Below, in pieces: positions 49,114 through 57,546 of a stretch of 64,000 bases of DNA. Below the pieces are notes generated by a model that was not told the origin of the DNA, searched no databases, and saw only the letters and a program-made list of their open reading frames with translations. The stretch covers positions 124,001 through 188,000 of the forward strand of contig CAMUBY010000001.1 of NCBI GenBank assembly GCA_947087265.1, in the 5' to 3' direction. The translations under genes were made by a program, and so were the position numbers. Numbering within the stretch: the stretch's first letter is position 1; every line of letters begins with the position of its first letter. The stretch comes from an uncultured Clostridia bacterium (GTDB taxonomy: Bacteria > Bacillota > Clostridia > Christensenellales > Borkfalkiaceae).

Positions 49114-50967
49114 TTTCAAACTCAGATAAATCATTAAAACAGCGATATCGGCAGGGTTGACGCCCGAAATGCGTTCGGCTTGTCCTAAATTCAAGGGGCG
49201 GACACGCTGTAATTTTTCGCGCGCTTCCAACCGCAAACCCTCGATTTTTTCATAGTCGATATCCGCAGGCAGCGGAGTGTTCTCCATTTTCTTCGCGCGC
49301 TCTATCTGTTCCGCGCCCTGTTTCAGGTATCCCTCGTAACGGATTTCCGTTTCCGCGCTCTCCAACACGTCGCGCGGCAGTTCTGCAAACAGTCCAAACG
49401 TTTGGACAATTTCCTTTAACGGAATTCCGCGCCGCAGTAAGTCGGCATACGTAACGCCTGCTTTTAACGGTTCGCCGCCGTGCGCCTCAACAAGTCCGTT
49501 CGCCTTTTTCTGTTCGGCGCGCCCGTTCAAAACGGCAAGCGTTTCTTCGCGCATTTGTTTGCGTGCAAGAAATTTCTGATAGCGCTCTTCGCTCACAAGC
49601 CCCAACCCGTATCCGATTTGCGTCAATCTCATATCCGCGTTGTCCTGACGGAGCGATAAGCGGAACTCCGCGCGCGAGGTCATCATGCGGTAGGGCTCGT
49701 CCGTGCCTTTCGTCACCAAATCGTCGATTAAAACGCCGATATACGCCTGGTCGCGCCGCAGAATTAATGGGGGGAGTCCGCGCAGTTTGAGCGAAGCGTT
49801 CAAGCCTGCCACAAGCCCTTGCGCCGCCGCTTCTTCGTAGCCGCTTGTGCCGTTCACCTGCCCTGCCGTGTATAAGTTTTCCACTTTCTTAAATTCGAGC
49901 GTGGGAAGCACGTCGAGCGTGTCGATGCAGTCGTATTCGATGGCGTAGGCATAGCGCACGATTTCGCAGTGTTCCAAGCCCTCCACCGTGCGGTACATCT
50001 CCTTTTGTAAATCGTGGGGGAGAGAGGTGGAAAGCCCCTGCACGTATACTTCGGTGGTGTCCGCGCCCTCGGGTTCTAAAAAAAGTTGGTGCCGCTCTTT
50101 CTCCCGAAAGCGAACGACTTTCGTTTCAATCGAAGGACAATATCTCGGCCCCGTCGAAGAAATCTGTCCGTTATAGAGGGGCGCGCGGTCGAGGTTGTTT
50201 AAGATAAGTTCGTGCGTCTTTTGATTCGTGTAGGCGAGGTAACAGGGCGTTTGCGCCTCGCTGACGCTTTCGTTGAGAAAGGAAAAGGGATAGACGTTTT
50301 CGCCGCTTTGCACGGGCAGACGCGAAAAATCGACCGTTCTGCCGTCCAGCCGCGCAGGAGTTCCCGTCTTGAACCGCCGCACGCGGTAACCGAGTTCGAT
50401 TAAATTTTTTGTGAGGTGGGTGGCGTTTGCAAACCCGTTCGGTCCGCCGTTTACTTCTGTTTCGCCCGTTATCGTTTTGGAATTGAGGTAAACGCCCGTT
50501 GCGATGATTGCCGCGCGGCAGGTAAATACGCCGCCGTAGGAAGTTTTTACGCCCGTGACCTTCCCGTTTTCGGTAAGAATTTCGGCGGCTTCGCCCTGTA
50601 CGATTCGCAAGTTTTCGGTGTGTTCCAAAATGCGCTTCATTTCGCGGTGGTAGGCGTTCTTGTCCGTCTGCGCGCGGAGCGATTGCACCGCCGCGCCCTT
50701 GCCCTCGTTGAGCATACGGTATTGCAGAGCGCACCTGTCCGCATTCAAGCCCATTTCGCCGCCGAGCGCGTCAATTTCGCGTACTAAATGCCCCTTCGCC
50801 GTTCCGCCGACGGAGGGGTTGCAGGGCATAAAGCCGATACTGTCGAGATTGAGGGTGAGCATCACCGTTTTCAGTCCCGTGCGCGCAAGCGCCAACGCGG
50901 CCTCGCAGCCCGCGTGCCCCGCGCCGATGACGACGGCGTCGCAAACCCCTTCGGAGAAAGTTTGCAT
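49108..50967 (-). CDS. mnmG: tRNA uridine-5-carboxymethylaminomethyl modification enzyme MnmG
   Basis: A 619-residue FAD enzyme that, with MnmE, modifies the wobble uridine of several tRNAs. The FAD loop VIGAGHAGCEAALALAR opens it; PCNPSVGGTAKGHLVREIDA, DGRTVDFSRLP, GQVNGTSGYEEAAAQGL and FRLSLRQDNADMRLT are family motifs. It starts directly after the dnaA stop (no gap), so the two are coupled. An mnmE partner is not in this window. Confidence 0.97.
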   Translation of the reverse strand: MQTFSEGVCDAVVIGAGHAGCEAALALARTGLKTVMLTLNLDSIGFMPCNPSVGGTAKGHLVREIDALGGEMGLNADRCALQYRMLNEGKGAAVQSLRAQTDKNAYHREMKRILEHTENLRIVQGEAAEILTENGKVTGVKTSYGGVFTCRAAIIATGVYLNSKTITGETEVNGGPNGFANATHLTKNLIELGYRVRRFKTGTPARLDGRTVDFSRLPVQSGENVYPFSFLNESVSEAQTPCYLAYTNQKTHELILNNLDRAPLYNGQISSTGPRYCPSIETKVVRFREKERHQLFLEPEGADTTEVYVQGLSTSLPHDLQKEMYRTVEGLEHCEIVRYAYAIEYDCIDTLDVLPTLEFKKVENLYTAGQVNGTSGYEEAAAQGLVAGLNASLKLRGLPPLILRRDQAYIGVLIDDLVTKGTDEPYRMMTSRAEFRLSLRQDNADMRLTQIGYGLGLVSEERYQKFLARKQMREETLAVLNGRAEQKKANGLVEAHGGEPLKAGVTYADLLRRGIPLKEIVQTFGLFAELPRDVLESAETEIRYEGYLKQGAEQIERAKKMENTPLPADIDYEKIEGLRLEAREKLQRVRPLNLGQAERISGVNPADIAVLMIYLSLKK

Positions 50968-52308
50968 TTATTGTTTGAGAACGACGCTCTTGATGTCGTT
51001 CACCTCTTTCAGAATAGTGTCGTTCACGCGCATGAGGTCGGCAACCTTGTCGCGCGCGTAAATAATGGTGGAGTGGTCTCTTCCGCCCATTTCCTTGCCT
51101 ACGGTTACAAGGGGAAGGGATAGCATATCGCACAGGAGATACACGCAGATTTGCCGTGCACGCACGATTTCGTGCCGTTTGTTTTTGCCGATGAGTTCCT
51201 CTTTGGTAATGTTGAAGTGCGCGCAGGTCGCGTGAATAATCGATTCCGCCGTAATTTCTTCGGGTTCTTCCACGTTGATGGATTCTTGCAACGCGGTTGC
51301 GGCAAGGGAGAGGGAGATGGGTTCTTCGTGCAATTTGCTTGCAAAAATCACCGTATTGAGCCGACCTTCGAGCGTGCGGACGTTGTTGTCCGAATTTTTC
51401 ACGAGGAAGGCGAGCACGTCGTCGGGCACGATGGTTTTCTTTTCGAGCGCCTTGCGCTTTAAGATAGCGATTTTGGTTTCGATGTCGGGCGGTTGAATAT
51501 CCGCAATCAAGCCACCCTCGAAACGGGTACGCAGTCGTTCTTCGAGCGTTTTGAGTTCCTTTGCAGGGCAGTCCGAAGAAACGACGATTTGCTTGTGCTG
51601 GGTGAAGAGTTCGTTGAAGGTGTGGAAGAATGCTTCCTGTACGCCCGCGCCTTTCCAGAACTGAATGTCGTCGATAATCAGAACATCTACGTTGCGGTAG
51701 CGGTTGCGGAAGCGCGCTTCGGTATCCCTGCCGCCGTGCTTGGAAAACATACTGTCCACATATTCGTTGAGGAAGGTTTCACTCGTCGTGTACAGAACTT
51801 TGAGCGAGGGCTTCTTCGCGGCAATTTCGTTTGCGATTGCCTGCAAGAGGTGCGTTTTGCCGAGGCCCGAACCGCCGTAAATATAGAGGGGGTTGAAGTT
51901 TTCGCCGGGTGCCTGCGCCACCGATTTTGCCGCCGCAAGCACGAATTTGTTGGAAGTGCCCTCCACGAACGAATCGAAGGTGTAGCGTTTATCGAGAATA
52001 ACGTGCTGTTCTTCCACGGCGTCGGGCAGTTCGTTGAGTGTATACGTCTTGCTGCCTTCTACAATAATGGCAACGTCGGTGAGTCCCACGTCGGCGGAAG
52101 CGACCGCCTCGCGCAGTTTTTCGAGGTGGTGCGTCATCACCACGTTTGCGCCCTGTTCGGTAACCGCTTGCAAAACGATTTTGCGGTTGACGACGTCCAC
52201 GGGCGTGAGCGATTCCACGAACGTAGAATATGAGATGGGATTAATGAGTTTTTCCGCCCGTTCCTTGATTTTCGTCCACAAAACTTCGAGTTGAGTATTT
52301 TCCGCCAT
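50968..52308 (-). CDS. dnaA: Chromosomal replication initiator DnaA
   Basis: A 446-residue DnaA. Domain I is at residues of about 5-85 (LEVLWTKIKERAEKLINPIS), then a short linker, then the AAA+ domain with Walker A GGSGLGKTHLL and Walker B VLIIDDIQF. Domain IV ends with the DNA-binding signature GGRDHSTIIYARDKV. The start at 52308 is chosen from GCGAGGATAAA-ATG and the family N-terminus; an upstream in-frame Met is not used. It is followed at once by mnmG, and recF lies divergent. No dnaN is adjacent, unlike the usual order. Confidence 0.97.
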   Translation of the reverse strand: MAENTQLEVLWTKIKERAEKLINPISYSTFVESLTPVDVVNRKIVLQAVTEQGANVVMTHHLEKLREAVASADVGLTDVAIIVEGSKTYTLNELPDAVEEQHVILDKRYTFDSFVEGTSNKFVLAAAKSVAQAPGENFNPLYIYGGSGLGKTHLLQAIANEIAAKKPSLKVLYTTSETFLNEYVDSMFSKHGGRDTEARFRNRYRNVDVLIIDDIQFWKGAGVQEAFFHTFNELFTQHKQIVVSSDCPAKELKTLEERLRTRFEGGLIADIQPPDIETKIAILKRKALEKKTIVPDDVLAFLVKNSDNNVRTLEGRLNTVIFASKLHEEPISLSLAATALQESINVEEPEEITAESIIHATCAHFNITKEELIGKNKRHEIVRARQICVYLLCDMLSLPLVTVGKEMGGRDHSTIIYARDKVADLMRVNDTILKEVNDIKSVVLKQ

Positions 52309-52436
52309 TTTATCCTCGCAAACGCTTTTTCTTTTTTTTGTAATTTGATATAATGTTTTTGTACAGAGTTGCTTATTATATCTCAATTATAGTACAAAAC
52401 CGCCCAAAAGAAAAGTGTTTTTGCGGAAATTTCGGT
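52309..52436. promoter_or_regulatory. Divergent dnaA-recF control region
   Basis: A 128-base AT-rich spacer with several -10-like boxes: TATAAT on plus at 52349-52354 (extended TGA), and TATAAT on minus at 52386-52391 and 52375-52380. The -35 boxes are weak. I see no DnaA-box match (TTATCCACA or its complement), so it does not look like an oriC. Confidence 0.4.
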
Positions 52437-53519
52437 ATGGTTATCAAAAAATTGACGCTCGACAATTTCAGAAACTATGAACATGAGGACTTCGTATTCG
52501 ATGAAGGACTGAATATCCTCACGGGCAAAAACGCGCAGGGCAAGACCAACTGCGCCGAAGCGGTGTTCTATCTGTGCACGGGCGCGTCGCTCAGAATCCG
52601 TCACGATAAACAACTCATTCGTCGCGGCGCGGAATTTGCCCGCATTGCCGCGGAAACGGACAGCCGCTTCGGGAAAGTGAAGTTAGAGGCGGTTATCTTT
52701 GAAAATAAGCGCGAACTGTATCTGAACGGCAACAAAATCCGCCCCGTCGATTTTCTCGGCAACATGAACAGCGTGTTCTTTTCTCCCGGGGAGCTCCGTC
52801 TTATTCAGGACGGACCGGACGAGCGGCGGCGTTTTCTCAACCTTTCGATTTCGCAGACTTCGCGCGATTATCGCGTGGCGCTCTCGCGCTATCAGCGCGT
52901 GCTCGAACAACGCAATAATTTACTGAAAAGTTCGGCGTATCGCTTTGACGCGGAAACGCTCGACGTGTGGGACGAGCAACTCGCCGAATACGCCGCGCGT
53001 ATCGTGAAAAAACGCAGAGAATTTTTGGCGGTACTCTCGCCGCTTGCAAGTTCGCTTCATCACTCGCTTACGGACGGCGCGGAGGAGCTTTCACTCTGCA
53101 TGGACGGAAGTTACCCTGCGGAGGAAGAGGGTATCAAAGAAAAACTGTTGCGCGAAATTTCTGCTTCGCGCGAGCGCGATTTACGTCTCGGATTCACCAC
53201 GGTGGGTCCGCACCGCGACGATATCCGCGTGAGCATCAACGGACAGGACGCGCGCGGCTATGCCTCGCAGGGGCAGGCGCGTACCGCCGCGCTCTCTATG
53301 AAACTCGCCGAAACGGAAATTTTCCGCACGCTCACGGGCGAGGCGCCCATTCTCATTTTGGACGACGTGATGAGCGAGTTGGATTTGCCGCGTCGCAAGC
53401 GGCTTTTGAAGGGCGTGAAAGATTTGCAGTGCATTCTCACCTGCACGCACGCCGAACGCGTGCTATACGGCGTGGAGAGCCGCAGAATCCGCATTCAGAA
53501 CGGGAAAATTGTGGAATGA
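52437..53519 (+). CDS. recF: DNA replication and repair protein RecF
   Basis: A 360-residue SMC-like ATPase for gap repair. Motifs: KLTLDNFRNYEHEDF, Walker A GKNAQGKTN, GPDERRRFLN, signature-like QGQARTAALSMKLAE and Walker B ILDDVMSELD. The start at 52437 gives the family N-terminus; the ribosome binding site is weak. It is divergent from dnaA, and vanW follows 67 bases later. Confidence 0.96.
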   Translation: MVIKKLTLDNFRNYEHEDFVFDEGLNILTGKNAQGKTNCAEAVFYLCTGASLRIRHDKQLIRRGAEFARIAAETDSRFGKVKLEAVIFENKRELYLNGNKIRPVDFLGNMNSVFFSPGELRLIQDGPDERRRFLNLSISQTSRDYRVALSRYQRVLEQRNNLLKSSAYRFDAETLDVWDEQLAEYAARIVKKRREFLAVLSPLASSLHHSLTDGAEELSLCMDGSYPAEEEGIKEKLLREISASRERDLRLGFTTVGPHRDDIRVSINGQDARGYASQGQARTAALSMKLAETEIFRTLTGEAPILILDDVMSELDLPRRKRLLKGVKDLQCILTCTHAERVLYGVESRRIRIQNGKIVE

Positions 53520-53586
53520 GCCGCGCCGCATAGAACGCTTTTCTTCTCCGCATACTGTTTGAAGGGAGTGCGAAAAAAGTCAGAAA

Positions 53587-54813
53587 ATGTTATTCACAAA
53601 AGCTATTTCACTCCTCCTCGCGGGGAGTTTTTTATTGGCTCCGTGCGCGGCGGCGGAAACAAAAGCGGCAGAGCCTGCGGCGGTTGAATGCGCGGCGGCA
53701 ATGCGTGCGCCCGCAAAGAAAGAAACGGAAAGGGCGCAGTTTACGCTCCGCTCGCCCAAAGGGGATTTGACCGCCGAAATCGCCGTGTTTTACAAGAAGG
53801 GGAAACACGGCATTCAGGAAATGGGGCGCGAGTGGGTAAGCGCGGAATCGGACGTCATTGCCCTGTGCCGACTGAATGCAAAGGACGCGGTCAACGCGGA
53901 ACTTTCTTTCAACGGAAAGAGTTTTACTTATATCCCCGAAGAGAAGGGAATTTATTGCGACTATGAGCATTCGCTTCAAAACGCGCTTGCGGCAATGAAA
54001 GAGGGCAAAACGGAAGCGAAACTTATTACGCGGGAATACGCGCCCGAAGTAACGGTGAAAATGCTGAAAGAGCGCACGCAGAAATTGAGTTCGTTTACCA
54101 CATATTTCGACGGCGGAAATTTGCCGCGCGTACACAATATCGCGCTTGCCGCAAAGCGCATTGCGGGCACGGTACTTGCCCCGCACGCAGAATTTTCGTT
54201 CAACGAAAGGGTGGGCAAACGTACCGAGCAAAACGGATTTCAGGTAGCGAACGTGATTTTAGGCGGAGAGTTTGTGCCGGGCGTGGGCGGCGGCGTCTGC
54301 CAGGCGAGCACCACGCTTATGAACGGCGCGCTGCTGGCAGGGCTTCGCGTCACCGAAAGCCGACCGCACTCTCTGCCCGTGGGCTACGTGAAACCCTCGC
54401 TCGACGCCATGGTTTCCGAATACAGCGATTTGCGGTTTATTAATCCTTATGATTTTCCCGTCTATCTCGCGGCGGAAACGGGCACGAACTTCGTGCGTTT
54501 TATTTTCTACGGCAAGCCGAACGGCAAGCGCTATGTGACGGAAAGCAACGTCCGCTATCGCATTCCGCCGCCTGCCGCCGAAATCGTGGAGGGCGAAGAA
54601 GACAAAATTATCCGCGCGGAAAAGGACGGAATCGCAAGCGAAAGTTATCTTCTGGTATACGATAACAGAGGGAGTTTGATTTCGCGCACGCTCTTCCGCA
54701 GGGATACCTATGCCGCCCAGCAGGGAAAATTTCAAACCGCGCCCAAGCAGGAAGAAGGGGAAGAAAACGGCGACACGGAAAATTCGCAGGAAAAAAATTC
54801 GGAAATACCGTGA
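53587..54813 (+). CDS. VanW-family exported protein
   Basis: A 408-residue protein with a signal peptide (FTKAISLLLAGSFLLAPCAA). The VanW core at about residues 165-310 has PHAEFSFNERVGKRTEQNGF, GGGVCQASTTLMNGALLAGL and PHSLPVGYVKPSLDAMVSEY. An extended C-terminal domain (YLLVYDNRGSLISRTLFRRD) and a Glu-rich tail follow. VanW proteins occur in envelope and glycopeptide-resistance loci, and their activity is unsettled. An imperfect ribosome binding site (AAGGGAGT) lies about 20 bases from ATG, longer than usual, so the start is slightly uncertain. No van operon is present. Confidence 0.85.
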   Translation: MLFTKAISLLLAGSFLLAPCAAAETKAAEPAAVECAAAMRAPAKKETERAQFTLRSPKGDLTAEIAVFYKKGKHGIQEMGREWVSAESDVIALCRLNAKDAVNAELSFNGKSFTYIPEEKGIYCDYEHSLQNALAAMKEGKTEAKLITREYAPEVTVKMLKERTQKLSSFTTYFDGGNLPRVHNIALAAKRIAGTVLAPHAEFSFNERVGKRTEQNGFQVANVILGGEFVPGVGGGVCQASTTLMNGALLAGLRVTESRPHSLPVGYVKPSLDAMVSEYSDLRFINPYDFPVYLAAETGTNFVRFIFYGKPNGKRYVTESNVRYRIPPPAAEIVEGEEDKIIRAEKDGIASESYLLVYDNRGSLISRTLFRRDTYAAQQGKFQTAPKQEEGEENGDTENSQEKNSEIP

Positions 54814-54820
54814 AAATGAG

Positions 54821-54849
54821 TTGCATTTTATTCCGCTTTCCTTTATAAT
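54821..54849 (+). promoter_or_regulatory. Promoter of rplS
   Basis: TTGCAT (54821-54826), a 17-base spacer and TATAAT (54844-54849). The RNA start is about 54856, ahead of the L19 leader. Confidence 0.85.
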
Positions 54850-54856
54850 GAATAAC

Positions 54857-54900
54857 TGACTTCGGGCATTCCTCTGCCGCATAGCGGGAATGAATGTCGC
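54857..54900 (+). promoter_or_regulatory. L19 ribosomal protein leader
   Basis: CATTCC (54867-54872) pairs with GGAATG (54887-54892), and an outer GAC/GTC pair and inner GCCGC/GCGG helix complete a compact fold. It sits directly upstream of rplS at the position of the known Bacillota L19 leader, which autoregulates L19. Identity rests on layout and recalled consensus. Confidence 0.6.
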
Positions 54901-54920
54901 GTAAAATCGGAGGTAAAGTC

Positions 54921-55262
54921 ATGGGGCTCATTGAGCAAATCGAAGCCGAAAACATGAAGCAGGAAGTTCCCAAGTTCAACGTCGGCGATACCGTAAAAGT
55001 CGGTTACCGTATTATCGAAGGCGGAAAGGAAAGAATCCAGAACTTCGAGGGCGTCGTTATCGCAAAGAAGAACGGCGGAATCCGCGAAACGTTTACCGTG
55101 CGCCGTTTATCGTTCGGCGTAGGCGTGGAGCGTTGCTTCCCCCTGCATTCCCCTAAGGTGGCATACGTTACCTTGGTACGCGAAGGAAAGGTAAGAAGAG
55201 CAAAACTCTATTATCTTCGCGGTCTTACGGGCAAAGCGGCGAAAATCAAAGAAAAGAAATAA
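54921..55262 (+). CDS. rplS: 50S ribosomal protein L19
   Basis: A 113-residue L19 with family segments [63 protein letters not shown] and FPLHSPKV, ending in KKK. It sits at the 30S-50S interface. The start at 54921 follows CGGAGGTAAAGTC; the open frame upstream starts before the ribosome binding site. Confidence 0.97.
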   Translation: MGLIEQIEAENMKQEVPKFNVGDTVKVGYRIIEGGKERIQNFEGVVIAKKNGGIRETFTVRRLSFGVGVERCFPLHSPKVAYVTLVREGKVRRAKLYYLRGLTGKAAKIKEKK

Positions 55263-55276
55263 TTTTTCAAAAAACA

Positions 55277-55313
55277 GAAAACGGCAGCCAAAAGTCAATG
55301 GTTGCCGTTTTTT
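55277..55313 (+). terminator. Terminator of rplS
   Basis: Stem ACGGCAGCC/GGTTGCCGT with a 10-base loop and T6. Confidence 0.85.
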
Positions 55314-55390
55314 GTTTCTTCGGAATTATTTTCGGGAAAAACCGTCAAAAAAAGCGCAAAGCGAACCCGAAAAAAATTTTTCAAAAACAG

Positions 55391-55419
55391 TTTACAATTT
55401 CTAACGAATGGGTTAGAAT
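55391..55419 (+). promoter_or_regulatory. Promoter with dyad for the PMT-like gene
   Basis: TTTACA (55391-55396), a 17-base spacer and TAGAAT (55414-55419). A perfect dyad TTCTAAC-GAATGG-GTTAGAA (55399-55418) covers the spacer and -10, marking a probable repressor site. The regulator is not known. Confidence 0.65.
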
Positions 55420-55452
55420 AGTAACAACAATATAATAGGGAATAATAATCTT

Positions 55453-57531
55453 ATGAAAAACATTCGGAAATTATCCAAATATTTCATTGCGTTTCTCGTG
55501 ATTGCGTTCGTATTCCTCGCAATCGGGTTGGGCTCGCTCGGTTCGGTCGCCACGACGGGGAAGTCCTATCAATTGATGGCGCCCACAAAGGAATCGGAAG
55601 ACCCGTGCGTTATCTTCCACCTTTCCAATCCCAGAGACGAGGACGATAAATCCATCTACTGTTCTTTGACGCATATTTATATGAACGTCGGTACGCTGTA
55701 TGCCGAGGCGGGCGAGGACGTGCAGATACGCATGAACCGCGGCGCGTCGTCCACCTCGTTCAGCCCGTCGTCTTCCTACCGCTACACGGCAACGCTCGAA
55801 AATCTTGTTCCCGACGATGAGCGCGACGAAAAGACGAAGGCAATCGAAAAGAGTCAGTTCAACTGGATTGACCCGTTTAAGGACAACCTTAACACGAACA
55901 ATGCAAAGGGTTACAAAATTTCGAGTTGGTCTTATTACAAACTCACCGCGCCCACACACAATCTCGTCGTCAACGAAGTCGTTTTCGTCGGCGAAGTGCT
56001 GCGCGTGAAGAATTCGGACGGCACGTTCGGAGACATTTCGAGCGCGGGCGAACCTTCGGGGGAACTCGTCGTTCTTCCCGTAGAAATCACAAGTGCAACG
56101 CACTATAACAATCAGGGTGCGGACGACGCTAAAAAAGCTGCGAAAGCGCTTATCGACGCGCAACGTATGCCAAACATGGCGCAGTCATCCTTCAACCGCT
56201 TTACGCAAGAGGAAGTATATTCTTTAATGTCGATTACCGAAATGAAGCGCGGCGGTTCCTATCTGGAAGGTAGCGTCTACCCCGGCGATACGGTTTACAA
56301 CACGCTCGGCACGAGCCTTGTTGCGTTCGGTACGGTCATCTTCGGTACAAGTCCGTTCGGTCTGCGTTTTATTCCCATGCTTGCGTCCTTCGGCGTGTTG
56401 GTACTAGGTTACCTTCTTGCGCGCGATTTCTTTAAGAGCGAAAAGGCAGGGCTGGCGTTTGCAATTTTATATGCGCTCTGCAACCTTTCTTTGGGAATCG
56501 GGCATCTCGGTACGCCGCTCATGCTCGGCGTGTTCTTCCTCATGGGCTCCGTTTACGGCTGTTACCGTTTCTTCCGCAACGGCATGAAAAAGGTCGATTT
56601 CAGAAGCGCGCTTCCGCTCATTCTTTCGGGACTCAGCGGCGCGGCGGCAATCTGCGTGAACGGCGCGTTCGTTATTCCCATGCTTGCGGTCTGCGGTCTG
56701 TTTGCGCTCGGTTATCTCCGTCAGCAGCGTGCGCGCAAGTATTATCTCGGACTTGCAGTCGAGGCGGCGGAGCAGGAGATACCCGAACCCGCGGCGCAGA
56801 CGGCCGAAGGGGAAACGGAGGAAAAACCGCTTACCGAAGGGCAGAAAAAAGTGATTGCCGTCACTTCGGAATACCGCCGCAAAAACACGGTGGCGCCCGT
56901 TGCGTTCTTTTCGAGTCTGGTGGTCGGCGCAATCTTCCTTTCGCTTATCTTCCTGATTCCCACCTATTATTTAGGGGTGAAACTGTTCGACGACCCTGCT
57001 TATCCTTCCATGAACATCTTTACGCTCGGCGCGAAATTCTTTGCGGGCGGTTTTGTCGGCGCGAACGCCGCTACGAACGCTTGGCTGCCGTACTTTACTA
57101 CGTTTATCGGCACGGGCAGCACGTTTGCGATTACCTCTGCAACCATTAACGTGTTTGCATTCCTCGCAGGGCTTGCAGGCGTTGTGTATGCCGTTTGGCG
57201 TCTGATTCGCATTTGTCTGGACGAAAAAGAATTTTTCAATAAATCGGATTTCTGGAACTACGTCATTCTGCTCGGCGGAATTGCGGTGTGCCTCGTCACG
57301 GGCGCGTTCGCAAAGGGTGCGCTTGCGTTCCTGTTGCTTGCTTATGTGTTTGCATTCCTGCTTGCGGCTGATGCCGTGAAGTACTTTACCGGACGGGAGG
57401 GGAAAGCCGGCACTGCGGCGAAAATCGTATGCTACGTAGGAATTGCGTTGCTTGCCGTATGGTTCTGCCTCTCGGCTGTGTTCACGTTCTCCATTCCGCT
57501 TCCTGCTTCTTTCATGAAAGCGTTTATATAA
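55453..57531 (+). CDS. Multi-pass membrane protein resembling protein mannosyltransferases (GT-C fold)
   Basis: A 692-residue protein. An N-terminal anchor (YFIAFLVIAFVFLAIGLGSL) is followed by about 230 outer residues. Then come some nine to ten helices, with a central segment (about 265-365) in which GGSYLEGSVYPGDTVYNTLG and IFGTSPFGLRFIPMLASFG mirror the layout of PMT/GT39 enzymes (GG...YP...HPPLGK, FG..PFGWRLPSALFG). The HPPLGK motif itself is replaced by YNTLGT, and catalytic acidic residues are not evident, so activity is uncertain. A cytoplasmic Glu-rich loop lies near 435-470. It is probably an envelope glycosylation or lipid-linked sugar protein, or a degenerate relative. comM follows by 15 bases. 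Confidence 0.6.
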   Translation: MKNIRKLSKYFIAFLVIAFVFLAIGLGSLGSVATTGKSYQLMAPTKESEDPCVIFHLSNPRDEDDKSIYCSLTHIYMNVGTLYAEAGEDVQIRMNRGASSTSFSPSSSYRYTATLENLVPDDERDEKTKAIEKSQFNWIDPFKDNLNTNNAKGYKISSWSYYKLTAPTHNLVVNEVVFVGEVLRVKNSDGTFGDISSAGEPSGELVVLPVEITSATHYNNQGADDAKKAAKALIDAQRMPNMAQSSFNRFTQEEVYSLMSITEMKRGGSYLEGSVYPGDTVYNTLGTSLVAFGTVIFGTSPFGLRFIPMLASFGVLVLGYLLARDFFKSEKAGLAFAILYALCNLSLGIGHLGTPLMLGVFFLMGSVYGCYRFFRNGMKKVDFRSALPLILSGLSGAAAICVNGAFVIPMLAVCGLFALGYLRQQRARKYYLGLAVEAAEQEIPEPAAQTAEGETEEKPLTEGQKKVIAVTSEYRRKNTVAPVAFFSSLVVGAIFLSLIFLIPTYYLGVKLFDDPAYPSMNIFTLGAKFFAGGFVGANAATNAWLPYFTTFIGTGSTFAITSATINVFAFLAGLAGVVYAVWRLIRICLDEKEFFNKSDFWNYVILLGGIAVCLVTGAFAKGALAFLLLAYVFAFLLAADAVKYFTGREGKAGTAAKIVCYVGIALLAVWFCLSAVFTFSIPLPASFMKAFI

Positions 57532-57546
57532 CCGCGGAGGAGAGCA

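Noticed and set aside
52309..52436. oriC
   Set aside because: AT-rich, but no TTATCCACA-like boxes; only promoters and spacer are visible.
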